NCBI GenBank assembly: GCA_021779205.1
Contig: JAJYBE010000003.1
Location: 1 to 28,677, forward strand
From: a bacterium
GTDB taxonomy: Bacteria; Patescibacteriota; Minisyncoccia; Moranbacterales; UBA2206
Direction of reading: 5' to 3'
Length of the DNA: 28,677 nt
Position 1 is the first letter of the stretch; every line of letters starts with the position of its first letter. The translations under genes and the position numbers were made by a program. Shown in pieces: positions 1 to 6,783 of the stretch. Under the pieces are notes generated by a model. The model worked only from the letters and a program-made list of their open reading frames with translations. It searched no databases and had not been told where the DNA came from.

Positions 1-76
1 CCGATCTGTGATAATGCTCAGTTTCATGATGCTGTTCTTTCGTGGCCTCGACAGCCGCCTTCTCTTCTTCTTTCAT
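1..76 (-). CDS. Partial CDS, hydrophilic N-terminus, unknown
   Basis: Leftward gene that leaves the window after about 25 codons. It begins MKEEEKAAVEATKEQ and continues with a His/Glu-rich stretch (HHETEHYH). The start at 76 is the only ATG downstream of the well-formed promoter at 138-166. The frame is open upstream of this ATG, back to a TAG near 172, but most of that part would lie before the predicted transcription start. No Shine-Dalgarno sequence precedes it. Too little is present to name a function; the visible part is strongly charged and has no signal peptide. Confidence 0.5.
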   Translation of the reverse strand, partial: MKEEEKAAVEATKEQHHETEHYHRS

Positions 77-137
77 ACTTTGTATTTGATTAAATTTATT
101 ATTTATTAAACTACCGGCTTTCCCCGATACTTCTTGT

Positions 138-166
138 ATTATAAACAATCGCCAAATTTCGTGCAA
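138..166 (-). promoter_or_regulatory. Sigma70-type promoter for the leftward gene at 1-76
   Basis: On the minus strand, -35 TTGCAC (161-166) and -10 TATAAT (138-143) are separated by exactly 17 bases. The predicted transcription start is near 131, giving a leader of about 55 nt to the ATG at 76. The promoter sits just past the uvrB stop codon. Confidence 0.7.
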
Positions 167-181
167 GCATTGCTAAGCAAA

Positions 182-2224
182 TCAGCTTCTTTGCATTTTC
201 CGCAACTGCGAAATCTCATCGCGAATAATTGCCGCTTTTTCGAACTCCAAGTTTCTCGCAGCGTCTTTCATTTCACGTTCACGCAGCTTCACATAGCCCG
301 CAATATCTTCCAGCGTTTCCAGTTGGGAAAAATCTTGCATAATTTGAGGATTAATTTCATGATCAACAATTGAGATGATTTTTTTCTGGATTGTTTTAGG
401 AGTGATTTTGTGTTTCTTGTTATATGCTGTTTGCAGAGCGCGACGGCGATTAGTTTCGGCGATGGCGCGCTTCATCGAACCAGTCATTTGATCGGCATAG
501 AGAATAACTTGACCATGGACATTTCTGGCCGCGCGACCAATGGTTTGAATGAGTGAAGTTTCACTGCGCAAAAAACCTTCTTTGTCCGCATCAAGGATAG
601 CAACCAGCGCCACTTCAGGAAGATCTAGTCCTTCACGAAGAAGATTCACCCCCACGAGAACATCAAATTCACCGCGTCTCAATTTTTCCAAAATTCTAAC
701 CCTGTCCAATGTATCCACGCCACTATGCAAATATTCCGCTTTTATTCCGCTTTCTTTCAAAAAATCCGAAAGATCTTCGGCCATTTTTTTCGTAAGCGTT
801 GTGACCAGCACGCGATTTTTCTTAGCGATCGTTTTTTCAATCTCCAGCGCCACATCTTTCACTTGCCCCCTGGCTGAGCGGGTGATAATCTCCGGATCAA
901 TGAGCCCGGTTGGGCGGATGACTTGTTCGATGATGCCATTGGCCTGTAGAGGCGTACTGCGATACGCTTCTGACTCTTTTGCAGATTTTTCAATTTCATA
1001 TTTTCCCGGTGTCGCGGACACGAAAATTGTTTGCGCCATTTTCTTTTCGAATTCTTGAAATTTCAGCGGTCGATTATCAAAGGCGCTCGGCAAACGAAAA
1101 CCATTATCAATCAGATTTTCTTTGCGCGAATGATCGCCGTTATACATTCCGTTTAGCTGCGAGACAGTCACGTGCGATTCATCAATTACAGTAAGGAAAT
1201 CCCTGATAACCATATTGCCATGCGAGGCATTACTGGCAGAAAAATAGTCCATCAAGGTATATGGCGCTTCGCCAGAATTGCGACCAGTAAGATAGAGCGA
1301 GTAATTTTCAATTCCATTGCAATAACCGACTTCGCGCATCATTTCCAAATCCTGCCTCGTTCTCCGCCAAATCCGTTCTGCCTCCAAAATTTTTCCCGAT
1401 TCTTGAAAATATTTTTTTTGCATTTCCAGCTCTTTCTCAATTTTTCCCAAAGCGCTTTCCATAATTGCTTCCGGCACGACAAAATGTTTGGCCGGATAAA
1501 TGAAAGTTTGCTCGAGCGTCGCCAGTTTTTCGCCGGTCAAAAAATCATATTCCACGATTTTCCGAATCACATCCCGCTCCAAATTGATCCGTGTCACAAT
1601 TTCTCTCCCTGGCGCGATCACTTCCAGTGTACTTCCGGTCAAGCGAAATTTTCCGCGCGCGAGAATTTCAGAACGCACATATTGCATATCCACTAAAATC
1701 CGCGCGATTTTTTCCCGTTCCATTTTCGCGCCGATTTTAATTTCTAGCATCGAATTACGATAATAATCCGGTCTGCCCAAACCATAAATGCAAGACACGG
1801 ACGCGCAAATAATCACGTCGTCGCGACTCATCAGCGCTGCCGTCGCCGCGTGGCGCAAACGATCAATCTCTTCATTGATTTGCGATTCTTTTTCAATATA
1901 GGTATCAGTCGAGGTAATGTAGGCTTCCGGCTGATAGTAATCATAGTAAGAAACAAAATATTCCACCGAGTTACGCGGAAAAAAGGTGCGAAACTCTTGC
2001 GCCAATTGCGCGGCCAAAGTTTTGTTCGGTGCAATCACTAGTGTCGGCTTTTGCACTTTCTCAATTACATTGGCAATTGTAAATGTTTTCCCAGACCCCG
2101 TCACGCCCAAAAGCGTCTGGCTTTTTTTGCCAGCCTTAAGCCCACGAGTCAACTGCGCAATCGCGCTGGGCTGGTCCCCTTTGGGCTTGAATTTGGATGA
2201 AATTTTGAATTTGTTTTCGAACAT
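182..2224 (-). CDS. uvrB: UvrABC excinuclease subunit B (UvrB)
   Basis: Helicase-like damage-verification subunit of nucleotide excision repair: UvrA loads it on lesions and it recruits UvrC. It is 680 aa, normal for the family. Walker A GVTGSGKT is at about residues 40-47, followed by the Tyr-rich beta-hairpin (YYDYYQPEAYI) that is inserted between DNA strands, the DESH Walker B region, helicase motifs including GRAARN, and a C-terminal UVR coiled-coil domain that contacts UvrC. The start is the ATG giving MFENKFKIS; an earlier in-frame start would run into manC. It begins 2 bases after the manC TAG, with a GAGGTGG ribosome site inside the end of manC, so the two are cotranscribed and probably translationally coupled. 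It ends with TGA, showing that TGA is a stop here. uvrA and uvrC are not in the window. Confidence 0.97.
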   Translation of the reverse strand: MFENKFKISSKFKPKGDQPSAIAQLTRGLKAGKKSQTLLGVTGSGKTFTIANVIEKVQKPTLVIAPNKTLAAQLAQEFRTFFPRNSVEYFVSYYDYYQPEAYITSTDTYIEKESQINEEIDRLRHAATAALMSRDDVIICASVSCIYGLGRPDYYRNSMLEIKIGAKMEREKIARILVDMQYVRSEILARGKFRLTGSTLEVIAPGREIVTRINLERDVIRKIVEYDFLTGEKLATLEQTFIYPAKHFVVPEAIMESALGKIEKELEMQKKYFQESGKILEAERIWRRTRQDLEMMREVGYCNGIENYSLYLTGRNSGEAPYTLMDYFSASNASHGNMVIRDFLTVIDESHVTVSQLNGMYNGDHSRKENLIDNGFRLPSAFDNRPLKFQEFEKKMAQTIFVSATPGKYEIEKSAKESEAYRSTPLQANGIIEQVIRPTGLIDPEIITRSARGQVKDVALEIEKTIAKKNRVLVTTLTKKMAEDLSDFLKESGIKAEYLHSGVDTLDRVRILEKLRRGEFDVLVGVNLLREGLDLPEVALVAILDADKEGFLRSETSLIQTIGRAARNVHGQVILYADQMTGSMKRAIAETNRRRALQTAYNKKHKITPKTIQKKIISIVDHEINPQIMQDFSQLETLEDIAGYVKLREREMKDAARNLEFEKAAIIRDEISQLRKMQRS

Positions 2225-2226
2225 TT

Positions 2227-3306
2227 CTAAAGATATTTTCCACCTCTTTCCTTCAATTCCTCCACAACTTTTTTCACCTCTTGCGAGCGACCCTTGGGAC
2301 AAATAAGCAATGCGTCCTCCGTATCGATAATTACCAGATCATCAAGACCGATCGTGGCAATCAATTTTCTATCCCCTCCATAAATGATGCAACCGGACGT
2401 ATCAATATTCAACCTTTCTCCACGCACGAGATTTCTGCGCTCATCCGTCTTGGTAAGCAGATTTTCATGGAGCGTGTCCCAAGCGCCAATGTCTTTCCAT
2501 TCAAATTCACCTTGAATGATAAGCACATCTTTAGGATCCATTCTTTCTGTAACCGCATAATCAATGGAAATTTTATCCATCGACAAATAAAGTTTTTTAA
2601 TTTCAGCTTCTTTACCGCCCGCTTTCATGAGAGTCGCAATTTCTTTAAGCTTCGCGTATAATCCTGGAGCATTCTGAGCATAGGCTTCCAAAAATTTCTT
2701 CGGTGTCCACATATAGTAATTAGCGTGCCAAAGATAATTTCCATCTTCAATATATTTTTTAGCCGTTTCAAAGTCCGGTTTTTCCTTATGAGCCAGAAAT
2801 TCAAAAAATTCCACGCCATTTTTTTCAAACTTCTTTTCTCCGATTTTAGTGTAGCCCAGGGCAGTATTGGGAATAGTCGGATAGATTGAAATGTCCAGCA
2901 TTTTGCCGGTTTCTTTGATAACATTTTCCGCCTCACGAATAGAGCTGAGAAATCTGTCAGTTCGTCCAATGTAGTGATCGGAAGGAATAAAAGCCATCGG
3001 TTCGTCTTCATCAATAAGACTGAGATATGTCGCGGCGTAACCCATCGCCGGTCCCGTGTCGCGCCTCCCCGGCTCAACAATGATATTGCTTTCAGGAAAT
3101 TTCGGTACCAAAGCCATTACTTGTGGCAAAAGATCCCTTGTAGTGGCAATATAGATTTTTTCCAATGGATAATCACGGAAACGCTCCAACGTTTCTTCAA
3201 ACATCGTTTTGTCAGAAATCAATTTACAAAATTGCTTAGGCATATCTTTTCGACTCATCGGCCAAAGACGGGATCCTCCTCCGCCAGCTAAAATTACAAT
3301 GCGCAT
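2227..3306 (-). CDS. manC: Mannose-1-phosphate guanylyltransferase (GDP-mannose pyrophosphorylase)
   Basis: Makes GDP-mannose from mannose-1-phosphate and GTP. It is 359 aa, the length of the nucleotidyltransferase part only. The N-terminal nucleotide-binding loop is LAGGGGSRLWPMSR with a following PKQF. PSDH replaces the usual PADH, and SIDYAVTER plus the FEWKDIGAW block bind sugar and metal. Bifunctional ManC/AlgA proteins (about 480 aa) carry a C-terminal cupin mannose-6-phosphate isomerase; that domain is missing here but exists as a separate gene at 6322-6693. The start MRIVILAGG fits the family; a longer frame (from about 3354) adds a non-conserved tail. A promoter lies 20-48 bases upstream, and uvrB follows directly in the same operon. 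No Shine-Dalgarno sequence is seen. Confidence 0.95.
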   Translation of the reverse strand: MRIVILAGGGGSRLWPMSRKDMPKQFCKLISDKTMFEETLERFRDYPLEKIYIATTRDLLPQVMALVPKFPESNIIVEPGRRDTGPAMGYAATYLSLIDEDEPMAFIPSDHYIGRTDRFLSSIREAENVIKETGKMLDISIYPTIPNTALGYTKIGEKKFEKNGVEFFEFLAHKEKPDFETAKKYIEDGNYLWHANYYMWTPKKFLEAYAQNAPGLYAKLKEIATLMKAGGKEAEIKKLYLSMDKISIDYAVTERMDPKDVLIIQGEFEWKDIGAWDTLHENLLTKTDERRNLVRGERLNIDTSGCIIYGGDRKLIATIGLDDLVIIDTEDALLICPKGRSQEVKKVVEELKERGGKYL

Positions 3307-3325
3307 ATTTTTTTCATTAATGCTA

Positions 3326-3354
3326 ATTACACCATAATTAAAACACACTGCCAA
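3326..3354 (-). promoter_or_regulatory. Promoter of the manC-uvrB operon
   Basis: Minus-strand -35 TTGGCA (3349-3354), 17-base spacer, -10 TGTAAT (3326-3331); each box matches consensus at five of six positions. The predicted start is near 3319, so the mRNA leader would be only about 13 nt. Confidence 0.65.
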
Positions 3355-3490
3355 AAAAAACGAAAGTCCGATAGAGACACGGCAGCGCTACGTTTTTATG
3401 CCGATGATTTCCAGAACATAAAACTACCGCATCCCTACTGCATTCCTTTTTGGCTATCGCAAGCCAAAAAACCACCAAAAACCGCCTTTT
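3355..3490. other. Divergent intergenic region manC/secG with a strong hairpin
   Basis: Non-coding. It holds a perfect 9-bp stem with a 6-base loop (TTTTTGGCT / AGCCAAAAA, 3447-3470) and a degenerate copy of the TAGAGACAC motif (3372-3380) that recurs elsewhere in the window. The hairpin lacks a following T-run on either strand, so it is not a standard terminator. No known RNA family was recognised. Confidence 0.5.
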
Positions 3491-3495
3491 AACGC

Positions 3496-3524
3496 TTGAC
3501 GAAAGAACATTAGCATGCTAATCT
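3496..3524 (+). promoter_or_regulatory. Candidate secG promoter with an embedded palindrome
   Basis: -35 TTGACG (3496-3501), 17-base spacer, weak -10 TAATCT (3519-3524) preceded by an extended TGC. The spacer and the start of the -10 are covered by the perfect 14-base palindrome ATTAGCATGCTAAT (3509-3522), a position typical of a repressor operator. The predicted start is near 3531, about 40 nt before the secG ATG. Confidence 0.5.
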
Positions 3525-3570
3525 CAAGTGAGTTATTAGTCTTGATTTTTAACTTTTGAAATTCAAAAAA

Positions 3571-3801
3571 ATGCTAAAAATAATCAACATTACGGAAATC
3601 ATTATCGCTATCGCACTTATTATTTCCATTCTCTTGCAAAACAGAGGCGCGGGGCTATCCGGAACATTCGGCGGCGGATTTGAAGGCTACTACACCAGGC
3701 GCGGATTTGAAAAATTTTTAGTTTATTTTTCCATTTTTCTTTCTACGGCTTTTGTCATTCTAGCTATTATTAATTTGATTTTGTCTAACAAGTTAAATTA
3801 A
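3571..3801 (+). CDS. secG: Protein translocase subunit SecG
   Basis: Small two-helix membrane subunit of the SecYEG channel. It is 76 aa. Helix one covers about residues 4-22; then comes the family's conserved loop LLQNRGAGLSGTFGG; helix two covers about 47-71. The ATG at 3571 is chosen; a TTG five codons earlier is possible. The next gene, the membrane-anchored peptide-binding protein, begins within about 20 bases, so the two are probably cotranscribed. Confidence 0.92.
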   Translation: MLKIINITEIIIAIALIISILLQNRGAGLSGTFGGGFEGYYTRRGFEKFLVYFSIFLSTAFVILAIINLILSNKLN

Positions 3802-3817
3802 CCATATTAGTAACTCG

Positions 3818-5512
3818 ATTGAAAATCATAACCAGTTTTCGCCAAAAGGCTTTACTAAGCTCTATAAAGTCAGCAACTTTAAAGAAAAAATTTTTCTTTC
3901 TTTTTTAATTTTACTCTTTGTTTCCTCGCTCGGCTATTGGGGGATTTCTTTTTATTATTCTCACACTTTTGCGCTTCCCAGTTATGGCAGCGAGTATATT
4001 GAAGGCAGTGTTGGACAGCCGCAACACATCAATCCCCTCCTTGCCGCTTCCAATGATGTGGATGCTGATATTTCCAAAATTATCTATAACGGACTTTTAA
4101 AATACAACGGAAAAGGCGCTCTCATTCCCGACCTCGCCGAAAGTTATGAAATTAGTGATGATAAAACCACCTATACCTTTCATTTGAAAAAAAATGTTAC
4201 TTGGCACGATGGGACACAATTTTCCGCCAAGGATGTCATTTTTACTTTTAATCTAATTACCGACCCGGCCTACAAAAGCCCCTTGCGTGCCAATTGGCAG
4301 GGCGTAAGCGCTAATCTCGTCGATGACTCTACTGTGACTTTTGTGACTAATCCCTATGCCGGATTTTTAAACAATGCCACTTTCGGCATCTTGCCACAAC
4401 ATATTTGGGACAGCGTGAAACCGGATAATTTTCCTCTAGCACAACTGAATCTCGAACCGATTGGTACGGGACCTTTCAAATACAATACTTTTCAAAAAGA
4501 TTCCAAGGGCAATATTCTTTCCTATAAACTCGTCGCTAATCCGAACTATTTTGAAGGCAAGCCCTATCTTTCCAAAATTACTTTTAATTTCTACTCCGAT
4601 GAGGTTTCCGCGCTTGATGCATATAACCGCAAAGAAGTTATGGGCATGAGCAACATTTCTTCGCAAAAAATCACTGAAATTAAAAACCAAAAAAGTTCTC
4701 TCGAACATTCTTTTTCCATCCCTCGCTATTCAGCTGTCTTTTTTAATCAAACAAAAAGCTTGCCACTGACTGATGACAAAGTAAGAGAAGCATTGAATCT
4801 GGCCACTGACCGAGAAGCCTTGATCAAAATCGTACTCAATGGAAAAGGCACCCCTGTCTATTCGCCGATTCTACCAGGTATGCTCGGCTATTCCGCCGAT
4901 TTAGGAAAAGTAAATTATGATCCAGAAAAGGCCAAGCAAATTCTTAATGATGCTGATTGGAAAATGTCAGACAACAATGTTCGCGAAAAAAATGACAAGC
5001 CGCTAGAGATTAACATTGTCACAACTGATTGGGATGAATTCTCCAAGAGCGCTGAAGTTCTGAAAGATCAATGGGCCAAAATTGGTGCTAAAGTTAACAT
5101 CAGCAGCCTGCCTGTTTCCGACATTCAACAAAATTACATTCGCCCAAGAGAATATGAGGCATTGCTTTTTGGTCAGGTAATGGGCGCCGATCCCGATCCC
5201 TATTCTTTTTGGCATTCAGCGCAAAAGAAAGATCCGGGACTAAACCTCGCGCTTTTTGGCGACAGTACGACTGATAAATTAATTGAGGATGCTCGCGTTG
5301 AATTTAATCCTACAAAACGCGCCGATCTCTACACGCAATTTCAACAAAAATTGATCGCCGAAATCCCCGCCGTCTTTCTCTGCAGTCCGGAATATATCTA
5401 CCCAGTCAATAAAAGCGTCCAAGGCATCACTGCGGTAAACATATCTTCACCGGCTGAGCGTTTTTCTAATGTTGATAAGTGGTATATTAATACAAAACGG
5501 GTCTGGAAGTAA
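3818..5512 (+). CDS. Peptide/oligopeptide ABC-type substrate-binding protein, non-canonical start
   Basis: Family 5 extracellular solute-binding protein (SBP_bac_5), about 564 aa if read from the ATT at 3818. An N-terminal membrane helix (IFLSFLILLFVSSLGYWG, near residue 25) anchors it. It is followed by the family block EYIEGSVGQPQHINPLLA, the core LAESYEISDDKTTYTFHL and WHDGTQFSAKDVIFTFNL, and a C-terminal lobe ending KRVWK. No lipobox is present. The first in-frame GTG (4058) lies after conserved family sequence and would delete the anchor and about 80 residues, so it is not the real start. Between the TAA at 3794-3796 and 4058 this frame holds only ATT codons as plausible starts. An indel near 3836-3848 joining a TTG start at 3819 is the alternative. 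No permease or ATPase is nearby. Confidence 0.85.
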   Translation: MENHNQFSPKGFTKLYKVSNFKEKIFLSFLILLFVSSLGYWGISFYYSHTFALPSYGSEYIEGSVGQPQHINPLLAASNDVDADISKIIYNGLLKYNGKGALIPDLAESYEISDDKTTYTFHLKKNVTWHDGTQFSAKDVIFTFNLITDPAYKSPLRANWQGVSANLVDDSTVTFVTNPYAGFLNNATFGILPQHIWDSVKPDNFPLAQLNLEPIGTGPFKYNTFQKDSKGNILSYKLVANPNYFEGKPYLSKITFNFYSDEVSALDAYNRKEVMGMSNISSQKITEIKNQKSSLEHSFSIPRYSAVFFNQTKSLPLTDDKVREALNLATDREALIKIVLNGKGTPVYSPILPGMLGYSADLGKVNYDPEKAKQILNDADWKMSDNNVREKNDKPLEINIVTTDWDEFSKSAEVLKDQWAKIGAKVNISSLPVSDIQQNYIRPREYEALLFGQVMGADPDPYSFWHSAQKKDPGLNLALFGDSTTDKLIEDARVEFNPTKRADLYTQFQQKLIAEIPAVFLCSPEYIYPVNKSVQGITAVNISSPAERFSNVDKWYINTKRVWK

Positions 5513-5660
5513 ACTACGAAATTACAAGCCACTGCAAAATTACGAATTTTTACGAAAATACGAAAGTACAAAAAATACATCCAGGCTTTCTGATGAAATA
5601 AGGTGAATTTATCCCCTTTCGTACTTTTGTAATTTCGTACTTATTTGTATTTTTGTAGTT
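5512..5660. repeat. Long imperfect inverted repeat, copy A
   Basis: Two arms made of TACGAA / TTCGTA-type words: left arm 5512-5568, right arm 5616-5660, separated by about 47 bases. The arms match with small gaps (for example CTACGAAATTAC on the left against CTACAAAAATAC in the reverse complement of the right). The outer CTAC ends and the TACGAA core are shared with the element at 19341-19454. It lies between the peptide-binding protein stop and the next gene, and its right arm supplies the -35 region of the next promoter. No ORF is inside. Confidence 0.7.
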
Positions 5661-5672
5661 AATTATTAAAAT
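5645..5672 (+). promoter_or_regulatory. Candidate promoter of the cupin isomerase genes, leaderless
   Basis: -35 TTGTAT (5645-5650), 16-base spacer, -10 TAAAAT (5667-5672). The ATG at 5680 is 7-8 bases after the -10, where transcription should begin, so the mRNA would have essentially no leader. The -35 lies inside the right arm of the inverted repeat. Confidence 0.5.
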
Positions 5673-5679
5673 AAATACT

Positions 5680-6288
5680 ATGGAAAACAACTTTGAGTTT
5701 GTGCCCAAGCATTATGCGGCGCGCGAACACGCAAAAATGGTCGACGTTCTTATGGATCCGAGTGGCGTTGGTCCTGCCATTCACTACTACATGATCCGCG
5801 GTGGAATTGAGCAAAAAAATATTACTGTCTGGGAACCGGGCACAATCTCCGGTGAATACATTAAAACCTACGGACACTATCATGTCGGACAATTGGATGA
5901 AACTTACAACATTCTCTTTGGCGAAGGCATCGCACTGCTCCAAAAACTATCCACGGACGAAAACGGCGAAATAATTGCCGACTCAGTCGAAGAATTCCAA
6001 GCGATTGTCACAAAAGTTGGTCAGGAAATCTATATGCCACCAAGCTATGGACATCTTCTGGTCAACACCGGCAAAACCTACTTTGTCACCGCCGACACCA
6101 GCCCGGTTAATTTTGATGAAAAAAATCCCACTAGCTTTCCCGGCCACGCTGATTATGAACCAGTCAAAAAAATGCGCGGCTTCGCCTACTACGTCGTTGA
6201 ACATGAGGGCAAACCAGCACTCAAAAAAAATCCGCTATACAAAGAAATTCTAAAAGAAGATTTGGGAGGTTTACCGGTAATTGAATAG
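5680..6288 (+). CDS. Cupin-type glucose-6-phosphate isomerase
   Basis: Metal-dependent phosphoglucose isomerase of the archaeal cupin family (GPI, PF06560 type), unrelated to the usual bacterial Pgi. It interconverts glucose-6-phosphate and fructose-6-phosphate. It is 202 aa, close to the family norm. The cupin signature TYGHYHVGQLDE gives metal ligands H66, H68 and E74; the second cupin motif YMPPSYGHLLVNTG gives H125. The C-terminal half of the domain includes FPGHADYEPVKKMRGFAYYV. No Shine-Dalgarno sequence precedes the ATG, and a promoter suggests a leaderless mRNA. A second cupin isomerase follows 33 bases later; with the phosphomannomutase they make a G6P-to-M1P route. Confidence 0.9.
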   Translation: MENNFEFVPKHYAAREHAKMVDVLMDPSGVGPAIHYYMIRGGIEQKNITVWEPGTISGEYIKTYGHYHVGQLDETYNILFGEGIALLQKLSTDENGEIIADSVEEFQAIVTKVGQEIYMPPSYGHLLVNTGKTYFVTADTSPVNFDEKNPTSFPGHADYEPVKKMRGFAYYVVEHEGKPALKKNPLYKEILKEDLGGLPVIE

Positions 6289-6321
6289 TTTTTTTATTTA
6301 AACATTTTTTGAAAAAAAAAT

Positions 6322-6693
6322 ATGTCTAATATTGAAAATGCAAAAGTCGATGAACGTCCTTGGGGTAAATTTGAAATACTCGTGACCGGAGAAAATTACC
6401 AGGTAAAAAGACTGACTGTTTATCCCAAGGGAATTTTAAGTCTTCAGTCTCACAAACACCGCTCTGAACATTGGATTGTCGTACATGGAGAAGCAAAAGT
6501 TACCAATGGAGAAAGTGTAAAAATATTCAACGAAAACGAAAGCACTTTCATCCCCCTGGGAAATATCCACCGCTTGGAAAATCCTGGAGATAAAAACTTG
6601 GAAGTAATCGAGGTACAAACCGGCGACTACTTAGGAGAAGATGACATTATCCGCTACGAAGATGCTTATAACCGCAAATCGGAAAATGCTTAG
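6322..6693 (+). CDS. Mannose-6-phosphate isomerase, type II cupin (stand-alone)
   Basis: Interconverts fructose-6-phosphate and mannose-6-phosphate. It is 123 aa, equal to the C-terminal isomerase domain of bifunctional ManC/AlgA enzymes. The domain hallmarks are all present: RPWGKFE near residue 12, YQVKRLTV, then LSLQSHKHRSEHW with likely metal ligands Q42, H44 and E49, H83 in NIHRLENPG, and the family's closing VIEVQTGDYLGEDDIIR and YNR. It complements the shortened ManC at 2227-3306. It follows the cupin isomerase by 33 bases without a Shine-Dalgarno sequence and ends at a strong terminator. Confidence 0.92.
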   Translation: MSNIENAKVDERPWGKFEILVTGENYQVKRLTVYPKGILSLQSHKHRSEHWIVVHGEAKVTNGESVKIFNENESTFIPLGNIHRLENPGDKNLEVIEVQTGDYLGEDDIIRYEDAYNRKSENA

Positions 6694-6695
6694 GT

Positions 6696-6730
6696 AAAAA
6701 CCGCACTTTTAAAAAAGTGCGGTTTTTTTT
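6696..6730 (+). terminator. Rho-independent terminator after the cupin isomerase pair
   Basis: Stem AAAAACCGCACTT pairs with AAGTGCGGTTTTT (up to 15 bp including the A/T ends), followed by a run of eight T. It ends the two-gene cupin transcript just before the phosphomannomutase promoter. Confidence 0.9.
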
Positions 6731-6737
6731 AGTGGTA

Positions 6738-6746
6738 TGATATAAT
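6738..6746 (+). promoter_or_regulatory. Extended -10 promoter of the phosphomannomutase
   Basis: TGA followed by a perfect TATAAT (6741-6746). There is no good -35 at the right distance, because that position falls in the preceding terminator, as expected for an extended -10 promoter. The predicted start is near 6753, giving a leader of about 30 nt. Confidence 0.6.
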
Positions 6747-6783
6747 ATGAATACTGATTTTAATTATTAATTTGAATAAAATT

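Noticed and set aside
549..1058. Open frames opposite uvrB
   Set aside because: They are antisense to a conserved gene and their translations look like reverse-strand artefacts (Ser/Arg-rich, no family).
3294..3317. Seven-codon upstream ORF (MKKICAL) overlapping the manC start
   Set aside because: It begins at about the predicted transcription start and could be a leaderless leader peptide, but it is too short to separate from chance in A-rich sequence.
3355..3490. Possible riboswitch or structured RNA between manC and secG
   Set aside because: The one good hairpin lies upstream of the secG promoter, outside either predicted mRNA, and no known RNA motif was recognised.
4058..5512. Peptide-binding protein starting at GTG 4058
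   Set aside because: It would remove the membrane anchor and a conserved family block.
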